From positions 186,001-250,000 of the forward strand of contig CAVTAI010000013.1 in NCBI GenBank assembly GCA_963732655.1: a DNA stretch of 64,000 nt, written 5' to 3'. Below, piece after piece: positions 1 through 9,403 of the stretch. Under the pieces are notes generated by a model that saw only the letters and a list, made by a program, of their open reading frames with translations, had not been told where the DNA came from and made no database searches. The translations under genes were made by a program, and so were the position numbers. This DNA is from CAVTWS01 sp963732655 (GTDB taxonomy: Bacteria > Actinomycetota > Acidimicrobiia > Acidimicrobiales > SHLQ01). Each line of letters starts with the position of its first letter. The stretch's first letter is position 1.

Positions 1-302
1 TACCGGCGCTCGACGTGCGCCTTGACCTGAGTGCCGAGACCGAGCACGAAACGACCGCCGCTGGCATCGGCCAGTTCCCAGGCCGTGGAGGCGGTGATCA
101 TCGGGCTGCGAGGGAAGGCCACGGCGACGGCCGTGCCCAGACCGAGCCGGGTCGTGGCCAGTGCGGACGCGGCGCAGCCGAGATAGGCGGTACGGCCGCT
201 CTCGGTCAGCCACATCGCACCGAAGCCGGCGTCCTCGACCTCGATGGCCAGCTTCTGCATCGCTCGGAGCGGCAAGGCGGTCGCCATGACATCGAGTTCC
301 AC
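1..302 (-). CDS. LLM-class F420-dependent oxidoreductase, N-terminal part
   Basis: First 100 residues of a luciferase-like monooxygenase; the rest lies beyond the window start. Visible features are the early strand ELDVMATALPL, the segment GFGAMWLTES, and the motif FVLGLGTQVKAHVERRY, which is characteristic of the actinobacterial F420-dependent subfamily of this TIM-barrel fold. Members usually run about 320-340 residues and use reduced deazaflavin F420 to reduce or oxidise small organic substrates; the substrate cannot be told. A GTG start is chosen because AAAGGTG lies about 6 bases upstream in the reading direction. It is divergent from the binding-protein gene that follows. Confidence 0.85.
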   Translation of the reverse strand, partial: MELDVMATALPLRAMQKLAIEVEDAGFGAMWLTESGRTAYLGCAASALATTRLGLGTAVAVAFPRSPMITASTAWELADASGGRFVLGLGTQVKAHVERR

Positions 303-450
303 AAGGCACCTTTCGACACCGCCTACCCCAGCCGCTGGTCCCCCCGGACGGTGAGACCATTGTGACCGCGTCCAGAACGGCCGGCCAACACGACCGCGTG
401 GGCCGGAAGCGTTGTGGGCCGGCCGATCCAGCGCACCCGTGGGTCGTCGG

Positions 451-456
451 TAGGCT
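451..456 (+). promoter_or_regulatory. -10 box TAGGCT, likely leaderless promoter
   Basis: TAGGCT ends 8 bases before the ATG at 465, with no Shine-Dalgarno between them. The same TANNNT-then-start arrangement recurs at several genes in this window and is the usual sign of a leaderless transcript in actinobacteria. No convincing -35 box is visible. Confidence 0.5.
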
Positions 457-464
457 GGGTCACG

Positions 465-1719
465 ATGCGACACCGCCCCCCAGCCGGCGTGCCGTCGCCG
501 TGGCTGGTGGTGATGTCCGTGCTGGTCGGGCTCGCCCTGCTCGCGGGCGCCTGCACCGACGACGACGACCCTCCCTCCACGTCGTCCACCCTCGCGCTCA
601 CCACCTCGACCGTGCCCCGGGTACTGACCGACGCCGTCGGTGCTCCGGTGCCTGCTGACGCGATCGTCGTGGGCGCCTTGCTCGATCTGAGCGGGCCGCG
701 CGCCGCCGCCGACGTGTCGCTCGGGGTGGCGGTGCAGGCCGAAGTGGCGCGCCTGCAGGCTGCCGGTGGGGTCGCCGGTCGACCGGTGGCCCTGATCGTG
801 GCCGACAGCGGTGGCACCGTGCTCGGCGCGACCAACGGTGCCGGCGAGCTGGCCGATCGGCACGCCGTCGCCATCGTGCTCGGGTGCGATTCCGACCCCG
901 CCCTGGCGGCCGCCGATGTCGCCCAGGCTCGTGGGGTTCTGGCCATCGCGCCATGCGCCGTCGCCCCCGAGCTCGGTCTCGGCCCGCCGGGCTGGCTGAC
1001 CTTCCAGCTCGGGTTGCCGTCGACCCTGCAGGGCCGGATGCTGGCCGAGTACACGATCGAGGCAGGCCGACTCAGTGCGATCACGCTGGCGGAGGCGGTG
1101 GACCTCGACCGCGGTGACCTTGTGTGCCGCCTTCGTCGAGCGGTACCAGGCCCTGGGCGGGCGCGTGGTGGCCGAGGTGGAGATCGACCCTGCGGGCATA
1201 TCGGTCGATCAGGTCGCTGAGACGGTGGCGCGTTTCGAGGAGCCGGGGATGTTGGTGTCGTGTCTGCGGGAGCCCGCGGTGTCGCTCGCGCTGTTCGACC
1301 TGAACGCGGCCAACTCGACGGTCATCCCGATCGTGGTGTCCTCCGGCGGCGATTCGAATGCGCTGGTCGCCGCGATGCCGGGTGACGTGTTGTCCCTGGG
1401 CCCACCGGCCGGAGCGTTGGTCCCCGAACAGCAGTCGTTGATCGACACGGGAGCCGTCAGGGGCGCGACCGACCTCGGCGGAGTGGCGGCCGTGCAGCTC
1501 GTCATCGAGGCGTTGAATCGGGCGGCCGGCGCAACCGATGGCTCAACCCTGGCGCTCGCCATCGAACAAGCGGGACCGCTCGAGCTGGCGATCGGTTCGA
1601 TCACGTTCAGCGCCACCGATCATGCCGGCGGCGCCGACGCGGGTGCTCGGGGTGCCGTGCTCCGAGGCCACGCGGCGGACGGGTCGTCGTTCCAGCAGGA
1701 ACGCCGGACCACTCCCTGA
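465..1719 (+). CDS. ABC transporter substrate-binding lipoprotein (amino-acid type), one frameshift
   Basis: Residues 1-30 form a lipoprotein signal peptide ending in the lipobox LAGAC with Cys30. A Thr/Ser-rich linker follows, then a type-1 periplasmic binding fold of the branched-chain amino-acid receptor kind (IVVGALLDLSGP, then VALIVADSGG). The reading frame changes near 1115-1125: the first frame ends after EAVDLDRGD and the next picks up at LCAAFVERYQALGG, as if one extra base were present. Both halves align as one protein of about 417 residues. It would be anchored outside the membrane and feed a permease that is not encoded nearby. Ligand unknown. Confidence 0.72.
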
Positions 1720-1726
1720 TCCCTCG

Positions 1727-2650
1727 TCAGTATCCGGCATCGGGATCGACGAGGCCGATGAGGGGCTGGTGCGAGATCCAGCGCTTGACGTTCGCTCCCA
1801 CCCGGGCGGCCAGCAGCGGTCGACCCATCGCCCGCGTGTTCCCGATGTGGGGCGTGATCAGGCAGTTCGGGAGCGACCACAGCGGATGCCCATCGGGCAG
1901 CGGTTCGGGGTCGGTGACATCGAGGACCGCGCCGACGATCTGTCGCTCGGTCAGCGCGTGCACGAGATCGTCGGTCACGACGTGACGTCCTCGACCGACG
2001 TTGACCAGCCACGCGTCGTCCCTCATGACGCGCAGCACCTCGGCATCGATGATCCCGATCGTCTCGGATGTCAGGGCCAGGGCCACGACGACGACAAGAG
2101 CGTCGGCCACTGCGTCCGCGAGGCGGTCGAGTGTCGTCGTGGCGTGTGCGCCGGGCATCGGAGTGTCGTGGCGGCGGACGACGGTGACCCGGCAGTCGAA
2201 GGGTTGGAGCAACTCAAGAAGCTCCTCGGCGATGCCGCCACCCCCGAGCACGGTGATGTTGGCGCCGAACAGGTTCGTTCCCGTCTCGGTCGGCCACGAG
2301 GTGGCTCGGGCGAACCCGATGAACCCCCGGAGGCCGGTCAACATCGACGCCAGGACGTGCTCGGCCACCGGGCGCGCGTAGACACCTTTGCCGCACGTCC
2401 AGATGTGGGTGCCGTCGAGATGGTGGCTGAAGCTCTCGATCCCGGCGTAGGGGAGCTGGATCCACTCGATGCCGGGGCCGTCGGCCATGATCGCAGGGAA
2501 CTGGTCCGGTCGGCCGGGGTCGGCCCAGATCAGCGCGGTGGCATCGGCCGGCGCGACGAGCCGCCCGCCCGCCTCCACCACGGCGGCGGCCAGAGCCGCG
2601 TGCATCTCGGCGTTCGTGTCGGGGGCGACGGCGATGTCGCGACGGTCCAT
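1727..2650 (-). CDS. D-isomer-specific 2-hydroxyacid dehydrogenase family protein
   Basis: A 307-residue protein of the NAD-dependent D-2-hydroxyacid dehydrogenase family. The nucleotide-binding glycine-rich stretch ITVLGGGGIAEEL lies near residues 132-144. The catalytic set is visible as Arg in NVGRGRH (about 220), Glu in DPEPLP (about 249) and His in PHIGN (268). Start ATG at 2650 is taken because the catalytic domain begins right after it and AGGGTG lies upstream; a longer frame continues upstream but only as antisense of the next gene. It would reduce 2-oxoacids to D-hydroxyacids or the reverse; the substrate is not readable. It converges on the preceding lipoprotein gene with a 7-base gap. 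Confidence 0.85.
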   Translation of the reverse strand: MDRRDIAVAPDTNAEMHAALAAAVVEAGGRLVAPADATALIWADPGRPDQFPAIMADGPGIEWIQLPYAGIESFSHHLDGTHIWTCGKGVYARPVAEHVLASMLTGLRGFIGFARATSWPTETGTNLFGANITVLGGGGIAEELLELLQPFDCRVTVVRRHDTPMPGAHATTTLDRLADAVADALVVVVALALTSETIGIIDAEVLRVMRDDAWLVNVGRGRHVVTDDLVHALTERQIVGAVLDVTDPEPLPDGHPLWSLPNCLITPHIGNTRAMGRPLLAARVGANVKRWISHQPLIGLVDPDAGY

Positions 2651-2753
2651 GCCGGCACCCTGCCACGCCCCCTTCCCGGACGTCGAGCGGGCGCGACCGG
2701 GTATCGGATCTCCGCGGGTACCTTCACAGGGTGCGCAGCGCGGTGATGAGTCG

Positions 2754-4151
2754 ATGACGAGCCCTGGATCCCCTTCTTCGCCCCCGGAGGTGCCGTCGGC
2801 TCGACGAGCGGTCGGGTTCGCCGTCGCGGCGATCGCGGCAGCTGCGGTGGTCGCCGTGCTCGCCGGACTTCTCTTCCTCGATGACGAGAATTCCTCTGAG
2901 GTGGTCGCCCAGGCCGACGAAGGTGACGATTCGAGCGATGACGGTTCTTCCTCCGACGAGCCCCAGTCCGATGAGCCCCAATCCGACGAGCAGTCCGCGT
3001 CCGACGAAGACGAGTCGTCTGACGCGACGAGCGATGAGAGCAGCGACCCCCCGAACACACTGCCGGGCAACACCGTGCCGGACGACGGCGAGGGCGGCGA
3101 TCCCGCTCCCGCTGGCGACGGGGCGCTCGAGGAGATCCTGCCGGACCTCATCGCCTTCGTGGAGTCGGAGCGGGGTCTGACCTTCATCACCCAACCGGTG
3201 GTCGTCGTCCAGCCGGAGGCCGAGTTCGTGGCGGGGTACAACGCCTTGGTCGACGAGGACCTCGTCGAGTACGCCGACGAGTACGTCCAGGCGACCGAAG
3301 TTCTGCAGGCCGCCGATTTCCTCGATGAAGAGGTGACCTTCGAGGACGCCATAAGGGCCATCGGGTCGGACGGCGTCCTCGGCTACTACGAGACGGAGGT
3401 CAACGAGCTCTTCGTCCGCGGCGATGAGGTCACGCCGTTCGTACGAACCGTCATCGTCCACGAGCTCACGCATGCCCTCGACGACCAACATTTCGAGCTC
3501 CATCGTCCCGAGTACGACGACCGCGATGACGAGATCGGATTCGGGCTCTCGGCCGTCGTGGAGGGCAACGCCAGCCGCGTCGAGGACGCCTACCGGGCCA
3601 CCTTCACCGCCGATGAGGAGGCGGAGGCGTTCGCCGAGGAGTCGAGCTACTCGTACGATTTCTCGATCCTGCGGTACGAGTTCCTGAGCCTGCAGATCGC
3701 GCCGTACATCGAGGGCGAGGAGCTGGTGCTCGACGTACTGGAGGAGTCGGGTCAGCCGGCGCTCGACGCCTTGTTCGTGACGCCCCCGACATCGAGCGAG
3801 CAGGTGCTCCACCCGGACCGCCTGACCGAGCCCGCCGCCGCCGTGCCGTTGCCCCCCGCCGACGGCGAGATCCTCGATCAGGGCACGTTCGGCGAGGTCA
3901 CGCTCCAGGTCATGCTGGAGGCGTCGCTCGGCGTGGCCGACGCCCGGGACGTGGCAGAGGGATGGGGTGGCGACGCGTACGTGGCCTGGCTGATCGACGA
4001 CGGCGACGCCTGCGTCCGTACCGACATGGTGTCCGACACCGGCGACGACTTCGCCGATCTGGTCGCCGGCCTCGAGGATTGGGCGGACGACTCCGGCGCC
4101 ACCATCGAGGAGCCGACCGAGGGCGTCGTCCGCTTCACCATCTGCGGCTGA
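2754..4151 (+). CDS. Membrane-anchored protein with HExxH zinc-peptidase-like motif
   Basis: 465 residues. Residues about 17-42 form one transmembrane segment (AVGFAVAAIAAAAVVAVLAG). A very acidic Ser/Asp/Glu linker of about 80 residues follows, then an extracellular domain. That domain holds VHELTHALDDQ, an HExxH zinc-binding motif near residue 236, with further acidic helices after it. This resembles gluzincin-type metallopeptidases, but I cannot place the third zinc ligand with certainty. The ATG at 2754 is the start that keeps the membrane segment at the N terminus. It stands alone, divergent from the dehydrogenase and followed by the sigma-factor pair. Confidence 0.68.
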   Translation: MTSPGSPSSPPEVPSARRAVGFAVAAIAAAAVVAVLAGLLFLDDENSSEVVAQADEGDDSSDDGSSSDEPQSDEPQSDEQSASDEDESSDATSDESSDPPNTLPGNTVPDDGEGGDPAPAGDGALEEILPDLIAFVESERGLTFITQPVVVVQPEAEFVAGYNALVDEDLVEYADEYVQATEVLQAADFLDEEVTFEDAIRAIGSDGVLGYYETEVNELFVRGDEVTPFVRTVIVHELTHALDDQHFELHRPEYDDRDDEIGFGLSAVVEGNASRVEDAYRATFTADEEAEAFAEESSYSYDFSILRYEFLSLQIAPYIEGEELVLDVLEESGQPALDALFVTPPTSSEQVLHPDRLTEPAAAVPLPPADGEILDQGTFGEVTLQVMLEASLGVADARDVAEGWGGDAYVAWLIDDGDACVRTDMVSDTGDDFADLVAGLEDWADDSGATIEEPTEGVVRFTICG

Positions 4152-4298
4152 CCCGACCGGGCCAGTCCCCTGACGCGACCGTTGCGCGTTGTCCGACACG
4201 GGAGGTCGCTGAGCGCGCGCAGTTGAGAGGTGGAGACAGTCGGGTGGGGTGGCGGGCCGGGTAAACCGATCGGGCGGCTGGTGCGATTGGAGGTCGAG

Positions 4299-4829
4299 AT
4301 GAGCGGCGACACTCCTGCGGCCGATGCCCCACCTGCCTTCGAAGCCTTCTGCCGGCGCATCCACCCGCGTTTGGTTGGTTTGTTGACGCTCCAGACCGGC
4401 CGTCCCGAGATCGCCGAGGAGCTCGCTCAGGACACGCTGGTCCGGGTCCATCAGCGATGGACGGAGGTCTCGCAGATGGACAACCCCGACGCCTGGGCGC
4501 ACCGGGTGGCCGTCAACATGGCCGCGTCGTGGTGGCGACGGTCGTTCGCGGAACGTCGCGCCAATCGTCGGAGCGCGGGGAGCGCCGCGCCGCCTCACCA
4601 ACCTGACGAGGATGACACGCTGGTGGTCCGCGCCCTCGTCGTCGCCCTGCCGGCGCGGCAGCGAACCGCGGTCACGCTGCGATATTTCGCGGGCCTGTCG
4701 GTCGCCGAGACGGCGGTGGCCATGTGCTGCCGTGAGGGCACCGTGAAGGCGTTGACGCACAAAGCGATGACGGCGCTGCGGGCGCACGTACTTGACCCCG
4801 ACGTGGCTGAGGAGGCCGAGCATGCCTGA
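4299..4829 (+). CDS. RNA polymerase ECF-type sigma factor
   Basis: 176 residues with the two ECF sigma regions. Region 2 spans about residues 8-75 (AEELAQDTLVRVHQRW, then AWAHRVAVNMAASWWRR) and region 4 about 105-160 (LPARQRTAVTLRYFAGLSVAETA, with the helix-turn-helix ending GTVKALTHKAMTALR). GGAGG lies 6 bases before the ATG. Its stop overlaps the start of the next gene (ATG at 4822, TGA 4827-4829), so the two are translationally coupled. The partner has an N-terminal membrane segment, as expected for a regulator of this sigma factor. Confidence 0.9.
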   Translation: MSGDTPAADAPPAFEAFCRRIHPRLVGLLTLQTGRPEIAEELAQDTLVRVHQRWTEVSQMDNPDAWAHRVAVNMAASWWRRSFAERRANRRSAGSAAPPHQPDEDDTLVVRALVVALPARQRTAVTLRYFAGLSVAETAVAMCCREGTVKALTHKAMTALRAHVLDPDVAEEAEHA

Positions 4830-6771
4830 CGTTGTGGATCTGCTGGAACGGGCGGCCGGGACGCCGCGAACGTCGGTCGACCCCGAGCTGATAGTCGCGA
4901 TGTCTCGACGCCGACGCCGGCGCCGTCGAGTGGTGACGATCTCTGCTGTAGCGGTGGCGATGGTGGCGATGAGTGTCGCTGGTGTCCGGGCCTTCGGGCC
5001 GGATCACCGGGCTGATGTCGCCACGCAGGATGAGCCGCGGGCGGGGATCGGCGTGTGGCGCCGAGCTGCCGATGTCCCGTTCGAGACCCTCTTCGCGTCC
5101 GCCGCCGGGTTGTCGGACGGCCGTCTACTCGTTGTCGGACGTCCGATGAACGGGGCCAACTGGGAAGCCGGCATCTACGACCCGTCGATCGACTCCTGGT
5201 CCTTGGTTCCGCCGGCTCCGCTCCCGGCTGTCCTCCCGGCGGACGGTTCGCTCCTGTGGGATTCGGCGGTGGCCGGCGACAAGCTCGCCGTGGTCGTCTC
5301 CGGCCTCGGCGGCCAGCTCCATGCCGTCGTGTACGACGTGGCGTCGGAGATGTGGACGGAGGTACCCCCCGTTCCTGGCGAGATCGTAGGTGGACCCGTG
5401 AACGTGGCGTGGTCGGGAGAGACACTGGTGCTCCTCCGGTGGTCGCCCGATGCCGACGCCGTCCGGCTCGAGGAAGACCGAGCGGTCGTCGACCTATCCA
5501 CCGCCGATGCCCTGACATTGCGGTGGAACCTGGGCGACGCGTCCTGGACCGAGGGTGCGCCGCCGCCGTTCGTCGAGCACTGCTGCACCTCGGTCGCCCG
5601 CTCGTCGAGCCGCGTCGCCGTATGGCGCGGGCCCAACGCCCAGGGCGCCTTCGACGACGGTGTGATCTACGACATCGCCTCGGACTCCTGGACGCGGATC
5701 GTGCCCGGGCCGGTCGGTCACCGGACCGTGCCTCGTGTCTTCTTCGACGACGGTGACCTCGTCGTCGCCGGTGGGCGATCGGTTCTCACGAACGACCCGG
5801 ACCAAGTGCAGGTGGCCCGTTACGACCCCGAGTCAGAGTCGTGGCTCAAGATTCCGCCTTCGGGTGGCGACGGCTACGCGATCTGGTGGAGCTTCCCTCC
5901 GCTCGATGTGGACGAGCGTGCCGTGCTGACCAGTCCGGACTGGCAGACCTTCGTGCAGGATCCGTCGAGCGTTTCCCACTACCTCGACCCGTCGCTCGGC
6001 TGGATCGGGGCGCCGGCTCGACGGGTCATTCCGTGGGACGATTACGCCATCGCCGTCAACGACCCGGTCGTCGACGATCCCCCACTCGAACCGTTCTCGG
6101 CTCACGTGCTTCAGCCGGACGGCTCCTGGGCGCCGGCGGTGGAGGCACCGTTCGCCGCTCGTCGCGAGCCGATCGTCGTCGTTGACGCCGGGGACCGGAT
6201 GTACGTCATCGGCGGTCGGTCGGCCGCGTCGATGGATGGCCTCGAGGCCGAGCGCGAGGTGTGGATCCTCGACCTTCGTGACAGGTCGACCACCTCGACC
6301 GACGAATCGACCGCCGCCGAGGGATCGACCGACGTCGATCTGATGATCTTCCTTGAGCCCGACGCTTCGGGTTCGGAGCGCGAGGCGGTTGAGCTCGCCG
6401 TGGATTCGAGCCGTCTCGTCCAGACGTACACGTACACCGACCAGCAGGCAGAGTACGAGTTCTTCCGGGCCTTCTTCACCGATCAACCGGAACTGCTGGA
6501 AACCGTGCGTCCGGCCGATCTGCCGACTCGATTCATCATCGACTTCGCCGACGGCTACGACGCCGACCTAGCGGAGAGGGTGAGCGACCTTCCCGGTGTG
6601 CAGACCGTGGTCGAGCCCGAGCTGAATCCGAAGCTGCCCCTTCTGCCCTCACCGATCCACCCCCAGGTTTCGCCATCCTGCCGGGCTGAAGCCCGCGGCC
6701 ACCGAGAGCTGGACTTCGTGTGCGCTCCGTGTCGCTGCGAGGGTCAGGGGCGGGCGGGGGAGCCGGCGTAG
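4822..6771 (+). CDS. Single-pass membrane protein: kelch-type propeller plus FtsX-like extracellular domain
   Basis: 649 residues, overlapping the sigma-factor stop by 8 bases. Residues about 30-58 hold a run of eight arginines and one transmembrane segment. The bulk (about 75-500) is a kelch/galactose-oxidase-like beta propeller with repeated units such as GIYDPSIDSWS, VVYDVASEMWT, VIYDIASDSWT and VARYDPESESWL. Near residues 500-610 is a fold like the extracellular domain of the division permease FtsX (VDLMIFLEPDAS, YTYTDQQAEYEFF, DLPTRFIIDF, LPGVQTVVEPE). The last 35 or so residues look like read-through and overlap the next convergent gene. From its position it is probably a sensor or anti-sigma-like partner of the upstream ECF factor. 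Confidence 0.75.
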   Translation: MPDVVDLLERAAGTPRTSVDPELIVAMSRRRRRRRRVVTISAVAVAMVAMSVAGVRAFGPDHRADVATQDEPRAGIGVWRRAADVPFETLFASAAGLSDGRLLVVGRPMNGANWEAGIYDPSIDSWSLVPPAPLPAVLPADGSLLWDSAVAGDKLAVVVSGLGGQLHAVVYDVASEMWTEVPPVPGEIVGGPVNVAWSGETLVLLRWSPDADAVRLEEDRAVVDLSTADALTLRWNLGDASWTEGAPPPFVEHCCTSVARSSSRVAVWRGPNAQGAFDDGVIYDIASDSWTRIVPGPVGHRTVPRVFFDDGDLVVAGGRSVLTNDPDQVQVARYDPESESWLKIPPSGGDGYAIWWSFPPLDVDERAVLTSPDWQTFVQDPSSVSHYLDPSLGWIGAPARRVIPWDDYAIAVNDPVVDDPPLEPFSAHVLQPDGSWAPAVEAPFAARREPIVVVDAGDRMYVIGGRSAASMDGLEAEREVWILDLRDRSTTSTDESTAAEGSTDVDLMIFLEPDASGSEREAVELAVDSSRLVQTYTYTDQQAEYEFFRAFFTDQPELLETVRPADLPTRFIIDFADGYDADLAERVSDLPGVQTVVEPELNPKLPLLPSPIHPQVSPSCRAEARGHRELDFVCAPCRCEGQGRAGEPA

Positions 6772-7253
6772 GCGGCGGGGTCACCGACGGCCGGGATCGC
6801 GGGCACGGACCAGCTCGTGACCTCACCTACCGTCTCCGCGACGGCCCGCCATTCCTGGGGATTCCAGCCCTGCGCTTGCTCGGTCACCGTCAGGTTCTGT
6901 CGCACGAACACGAGCGCCGGCAGGGTGTCGAGGCCGAGTCCGGCGACGGCGGTGCGGTCCGGGTCGGTGAACGTGAGGAATTCGGTCGCCAGGGGGCCGA
7001 GGAACCGCTCGGTGCCCTCGGGGTCCGCGGTCACGAGCCAGGCCACCCGCACATCGGCGTTGAAGAACCCTCGCAACACACGGCGAGCGGTGTCGAGGAT
7101 CCACGAGCTCTGGATCGTGTACGGGTCGACGACCGCGAGCAACAGGTGAAAGTTGGTGAGCCACTCCCCGAGGGGGCGGCTGTCGCCACCGAGGGCCGAG
7201 AGGGTGACGTCGGTCAGCGCGGGCGAGGAAGCGTCGGTGGCCACGGCCGCCAA
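6744..7253 (-). CDS. Thioredoxin-fold protein lacking the active-site cysteines
   Basis: Up to 169 residues resembling the AhpC/TSA-thioredoxin fold: a first strand HLLLAVVDPYTIQSSW where thioredoxins carry the WCxxC helix, a middle strand RVAWLVTADPEG, and a cis-proline-like LPALVFVRQN. There is no cysteine in the protein, so it cannot do disulfide exchange and may be a binding or scaffold member. The longest frame starts with TTG at 7253; GTG at 7244 is an equally good start. Its 3' end overlaps the kelch gene by 28 bases, tail to tail. Confidence 0.6.
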   Translation of the reverse strand: MAAVATDASSPALTDVTLSALGGDSRPLGEWLTNFHLLLAVVDPYTIQSSWILDTARRVLRGFFNADVRVAWLVTADPEGTERFLGPLATEFLTFTDPDRTAVAGLGLDTLPALVFVRQNLTVTEQAQGWNPQEWRAVAETVGEVTSWSVPAIPAVGDPAAYAGSPARP

Positions 7254-7360
7254 CGGTAGCGCACCGGTTTCTGGGCGAGCTTCATCGGGTCACCGGCCGG
7301 GCACGACGAGAGGGAGCCACCAGGCGGGATGCCCTTGACCACCCGGCGGGGCGCCCTTGA

Positions 7361-7366
7361 TAGGGT
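7361..7366 (+). promoter_or_regulatory. -10 box TAGGGT, likely leaderless promoter
   Basis: TAGGGT ends 7 bases before the GTG at 7374 with no ribosome binding site between. A TTGACC lies upstream (7335-7340) but at a 20-base spacing, longer than usual. Confidence 0.5.
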
Positions 7367-7373
7367 CGAGGCC

Positions 7374-8159
7374 GTGCACCCCATGGAGTACCTCCGTTAC
7401 GTGGTGGGTGCGGGTGACGTGCCCGACAGCGAGCTCATCGCCGAGTGCACCCGCGGTATCGCCATGGCGGCGAGTGACTCGACCGAGCTGGTGCCGATCT
7501 GCCAGCGCCTCGTGGCCAACCAGCCGCGTGCGGCCGTTCTGGTGTGGCTCGCCGGTCGGGTGCTGGGCGCCCTCGACCCGGAGGAGGAGCTCACGGTCGT
7601 CGCCGACGAACATCGCCGTGACACCACCTATCGGGCCGTGGCCGAGGCGCTACCCGAAGGCGGCACGGTGGCGATCGTGGGTTCGGGTCAGCTGCTGGCC
7701 GAGGCGTTCCTGCGGCGAGGCGATGTCGAGGCGGTCATCGTCGACTCGCTCGGGTTGGCCGATGGCCTCCTGCGTCGCCTCGAGCGAGCCGACAATCCGG
7801 TCGAGAAGGTGAGCGCCGAGAGCACGGGCATCGCCGTGGTCGACGCCGATCTGCTGCTGATCGAGGCCGTCGCCGCCGCCCCGGATCGCGTCGTCGCGTT
7901 GTGTGGCGCTCGGGCCGCCGCGGCGGTGGCCCACGCCTACGGCACCCCTGTCCTCACGGCCGTGGCGCTCGGACGGTCGATGCCGTCGCGAGTGCTGTCC
8001 GCCATGATCAGCCGTCTGGGCGCGGAGGTCGACACCCCCCGAGCCACCCTCGAGACGGTGCGTTCCGACCTCGCCGGCTGTTTCGTCGACCACCGCGGCA
8101 CCCACGAGCGACTCGTCGAGGTCGATATCCCTGACCTGGCCGAGCTCCGGTTGACGTGA
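7374..8159 (+). CDS. Conserved protein, distantly like eIF-2B/methylthioribose-phosphate isomerase fold
   Basis: 261 residues from the GTG at 7374 (ATG at 7383 is the alternative). The segments VAIVGSGQLLAEAFLRRGDVEAVIVDS, VVDADLLLIEAVAAAPDRVVAL and AAAVAHAYGTPVLTAVALG follow the strand and helix order of the eIF-2B-like sugar-phosphate isomerase fold: a sulfur- or sugar-phosphate loop, an Asp before a hydrophobic strand, then a xxGxPV strand. The key catalytic residues of the isomerases are not clearly kept, so this is a fold-level guess. It opens an operon with capA, a small ORF and mutY; its stop overlaps the capA start. Confidence 0.5.
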   Translation: MHPMEYLRYVVGAGDVPDSELIAECTRGIAMAASDSTELVPICQRLVANQPRAAVLVWLAGRVLGALDPEEELTVVADEHRRDTTYRAVAEALPEGGTVAIVGSGQLLAEAFLRRGDVEAVIVDSLGLADGLLRRLERADNPVEKVSAESTGIAVVDADLLLIEAVAAAPDRVVALCGARAAAAVAHAYGTPVLTAVALGRSMPSRVLSAMISRLGAEVDTPRATLETVRSDLAGCFVDHRGTHERLVEVDIPDLAELRLT

Positions 8160-9403
8160 TGGACCTCCCCGGTCGGCTGCTGAGCGCGCTGGCGGTGTTG
8201 GGGGTGGGCTTGACGGGAGGTGTCATCGGAGTCGAGTTGCTGGCCAACGGCGACGGCCCCACCGAACTGAGCGCCACGTCCACGTCGGTCGCCCCACCGA
8301 CGACTGCCGCGCCGGCCACCACGGCCGCCCCGACCACGACGGCGCCACCCCCGCCGCGTTCCTTCTCCCTCATGGTGTCCGGCGACATCATCCCGCACGT
8401 CCCGGTCACGGCCCGCGCCCGATCGATCGCCGCCGCGAACCTCATCGAGGACGACACGTACGACTACGCGCCGATGTTCGACCTCGTGCGTCCCCGAGTC
8501 GAAGCCGCCGATCTCGCCCTCTGCCACCTGGAGACACCGTTGTCGGCCGACGGCACCGTCGTCGAGGGGTACCCGACGTTCAGCGCGCCGCCGGAGCTGG
8601 CCGAGGCGATCCAGTCGGCGGGGTACGACGGCTGCTCCGCGGCGTCGAACCACGCCTTCGACCAGGGTCGGCAGGGCGTTCTGGACACCGTCGCCGTGTT
8701 CGACCGCCTGGGCCTCGGCATCGCCGGTGTGGCCGACGGTGTCTTCCGAGACGCCACGCCGCAGGTGTACGAGGTCGATGGCGGCGATGGTGGAACGGTG
8801 TCCGTGGCGCACATCTCCGCCACGTACGGGCTCAACGGTTTCAGCCTGCCGGGTGATTCGCCGTGGCTCGCCGACCTCATCGATCCGGCGGCCATCACCG
8901 AGGAGGCCGCCGAGGCCCGGCGGGCCGGGGCTGAGGTGGTGATCGTGAGCCTCCACTGGGGCGTCGAGTACGTCGTCGATCCTACCGACGAGCAGCGAGC
9001 GGTGGCGGAGCAGCTCCTGGCCAGCACCGATATCGACCTCCTCATCGGCCACCACGCCCACGTCGTCCAGACCATCGAACGGGTGGGCGACAAGGTGGTC
9101 GTGTTCGGCCTCGGGAACTTCCTGTCGAACCAGTCCGCCGGATGCTGCCCGGCGGCGACCCAAGACGGCGTGCTCGTCGAACTCCAGATCACCGAGCGAG
9201 CGAATGGTGGTTTCGAGGTGACCGATCTGGGGTTCGTCCCGACGTCGGTCGACCGCTCGACCTACACGGTCGTCCCCGTCGCCGACGCACTGGCCGAGGA
9301 GTCGACGCCCGGTGATGGGCGCGGTGCGCTGCAGGCGTCGTGGGACCGCACGGTCGAGGTGATGAGCCGGGGCGGAGTGGTGTCGGCCGAGGACGCCGGG
9401 TGA
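8159..9403 (+). CDS. CapA family protein (poly-gamma-glutamate capsule-type metallophosphoesterase)
   Basis: 414 residues. An N-terminal membrane or signal segment (about 5-30) is followed by a Thr/Ala/Pro linker, then the CapA domain. The domain opens with SLMVSGDIIPH, where the first metal ligands (GD) sit. HLETPLS, AASNHAFDQG, VSLHWGVEY and IGHHAHVVQTIE follow, giving the usual His/Asn/Asp metal-site motifs. CapA-type proteins are calcineurin-like phosphoesterase relatives linked to poly-gamma-glutamate export; no capB or capC is nearby, so the role here is open. ATG at 8159 overlaps the upstream TGA, and the next ORF starts inside its stop. Confidence 0.85.
   Translation: MDLPGRLLSALAVLGVGLTGGVIGVELLANGDGPTELSATSTSVAPPTTAAPATTAAPTTTAPPPPRSFSLMVSGDIIPHVPVTARARSIAAANLIEDDTYDYAPMFDLVRPRVEAADLALCHLETPLSADGTVVEGYPTFSAPPELAEAIQSAGYDGCSAASNHAFDQGRQGVLDTVAVFDRLGLGIAGVADGVFRDATPQVYEVDGGDGGTVSVAHISATYGLNGFSLPGDSPWLADLIDPAAITEEAAEARRAGAEVVIVSLHWGVEYVVDPTDEQRAVAEQLLASTDIDLLIGHHAHVVQTIERVGDKVVVFGLGNFLSNQSAGCCPAATQDGVLVELQITERANGGFEVTDLGFVPTSVDRSTYTVVPVADALAEESTPGDGRGALQASWDRTVEVMSRGGVVSAEDAG

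Noticed and set aside
2651..3361. Upstream extension of the 2-hydroxyacid dehydrogenase frame
   Set aside because: The extra Ser-rich residues are antisense to the acidic linker of the HExxH protein; the dehydrogenase fold starts at 2650.
2724..4823. Long open frame opposite the HExxH and sigma-factor genes
   Set aside because: High-GC shadow with low-complexity Arg/Leu/Val composition and no domain; both opposite-strand genes are well supported.
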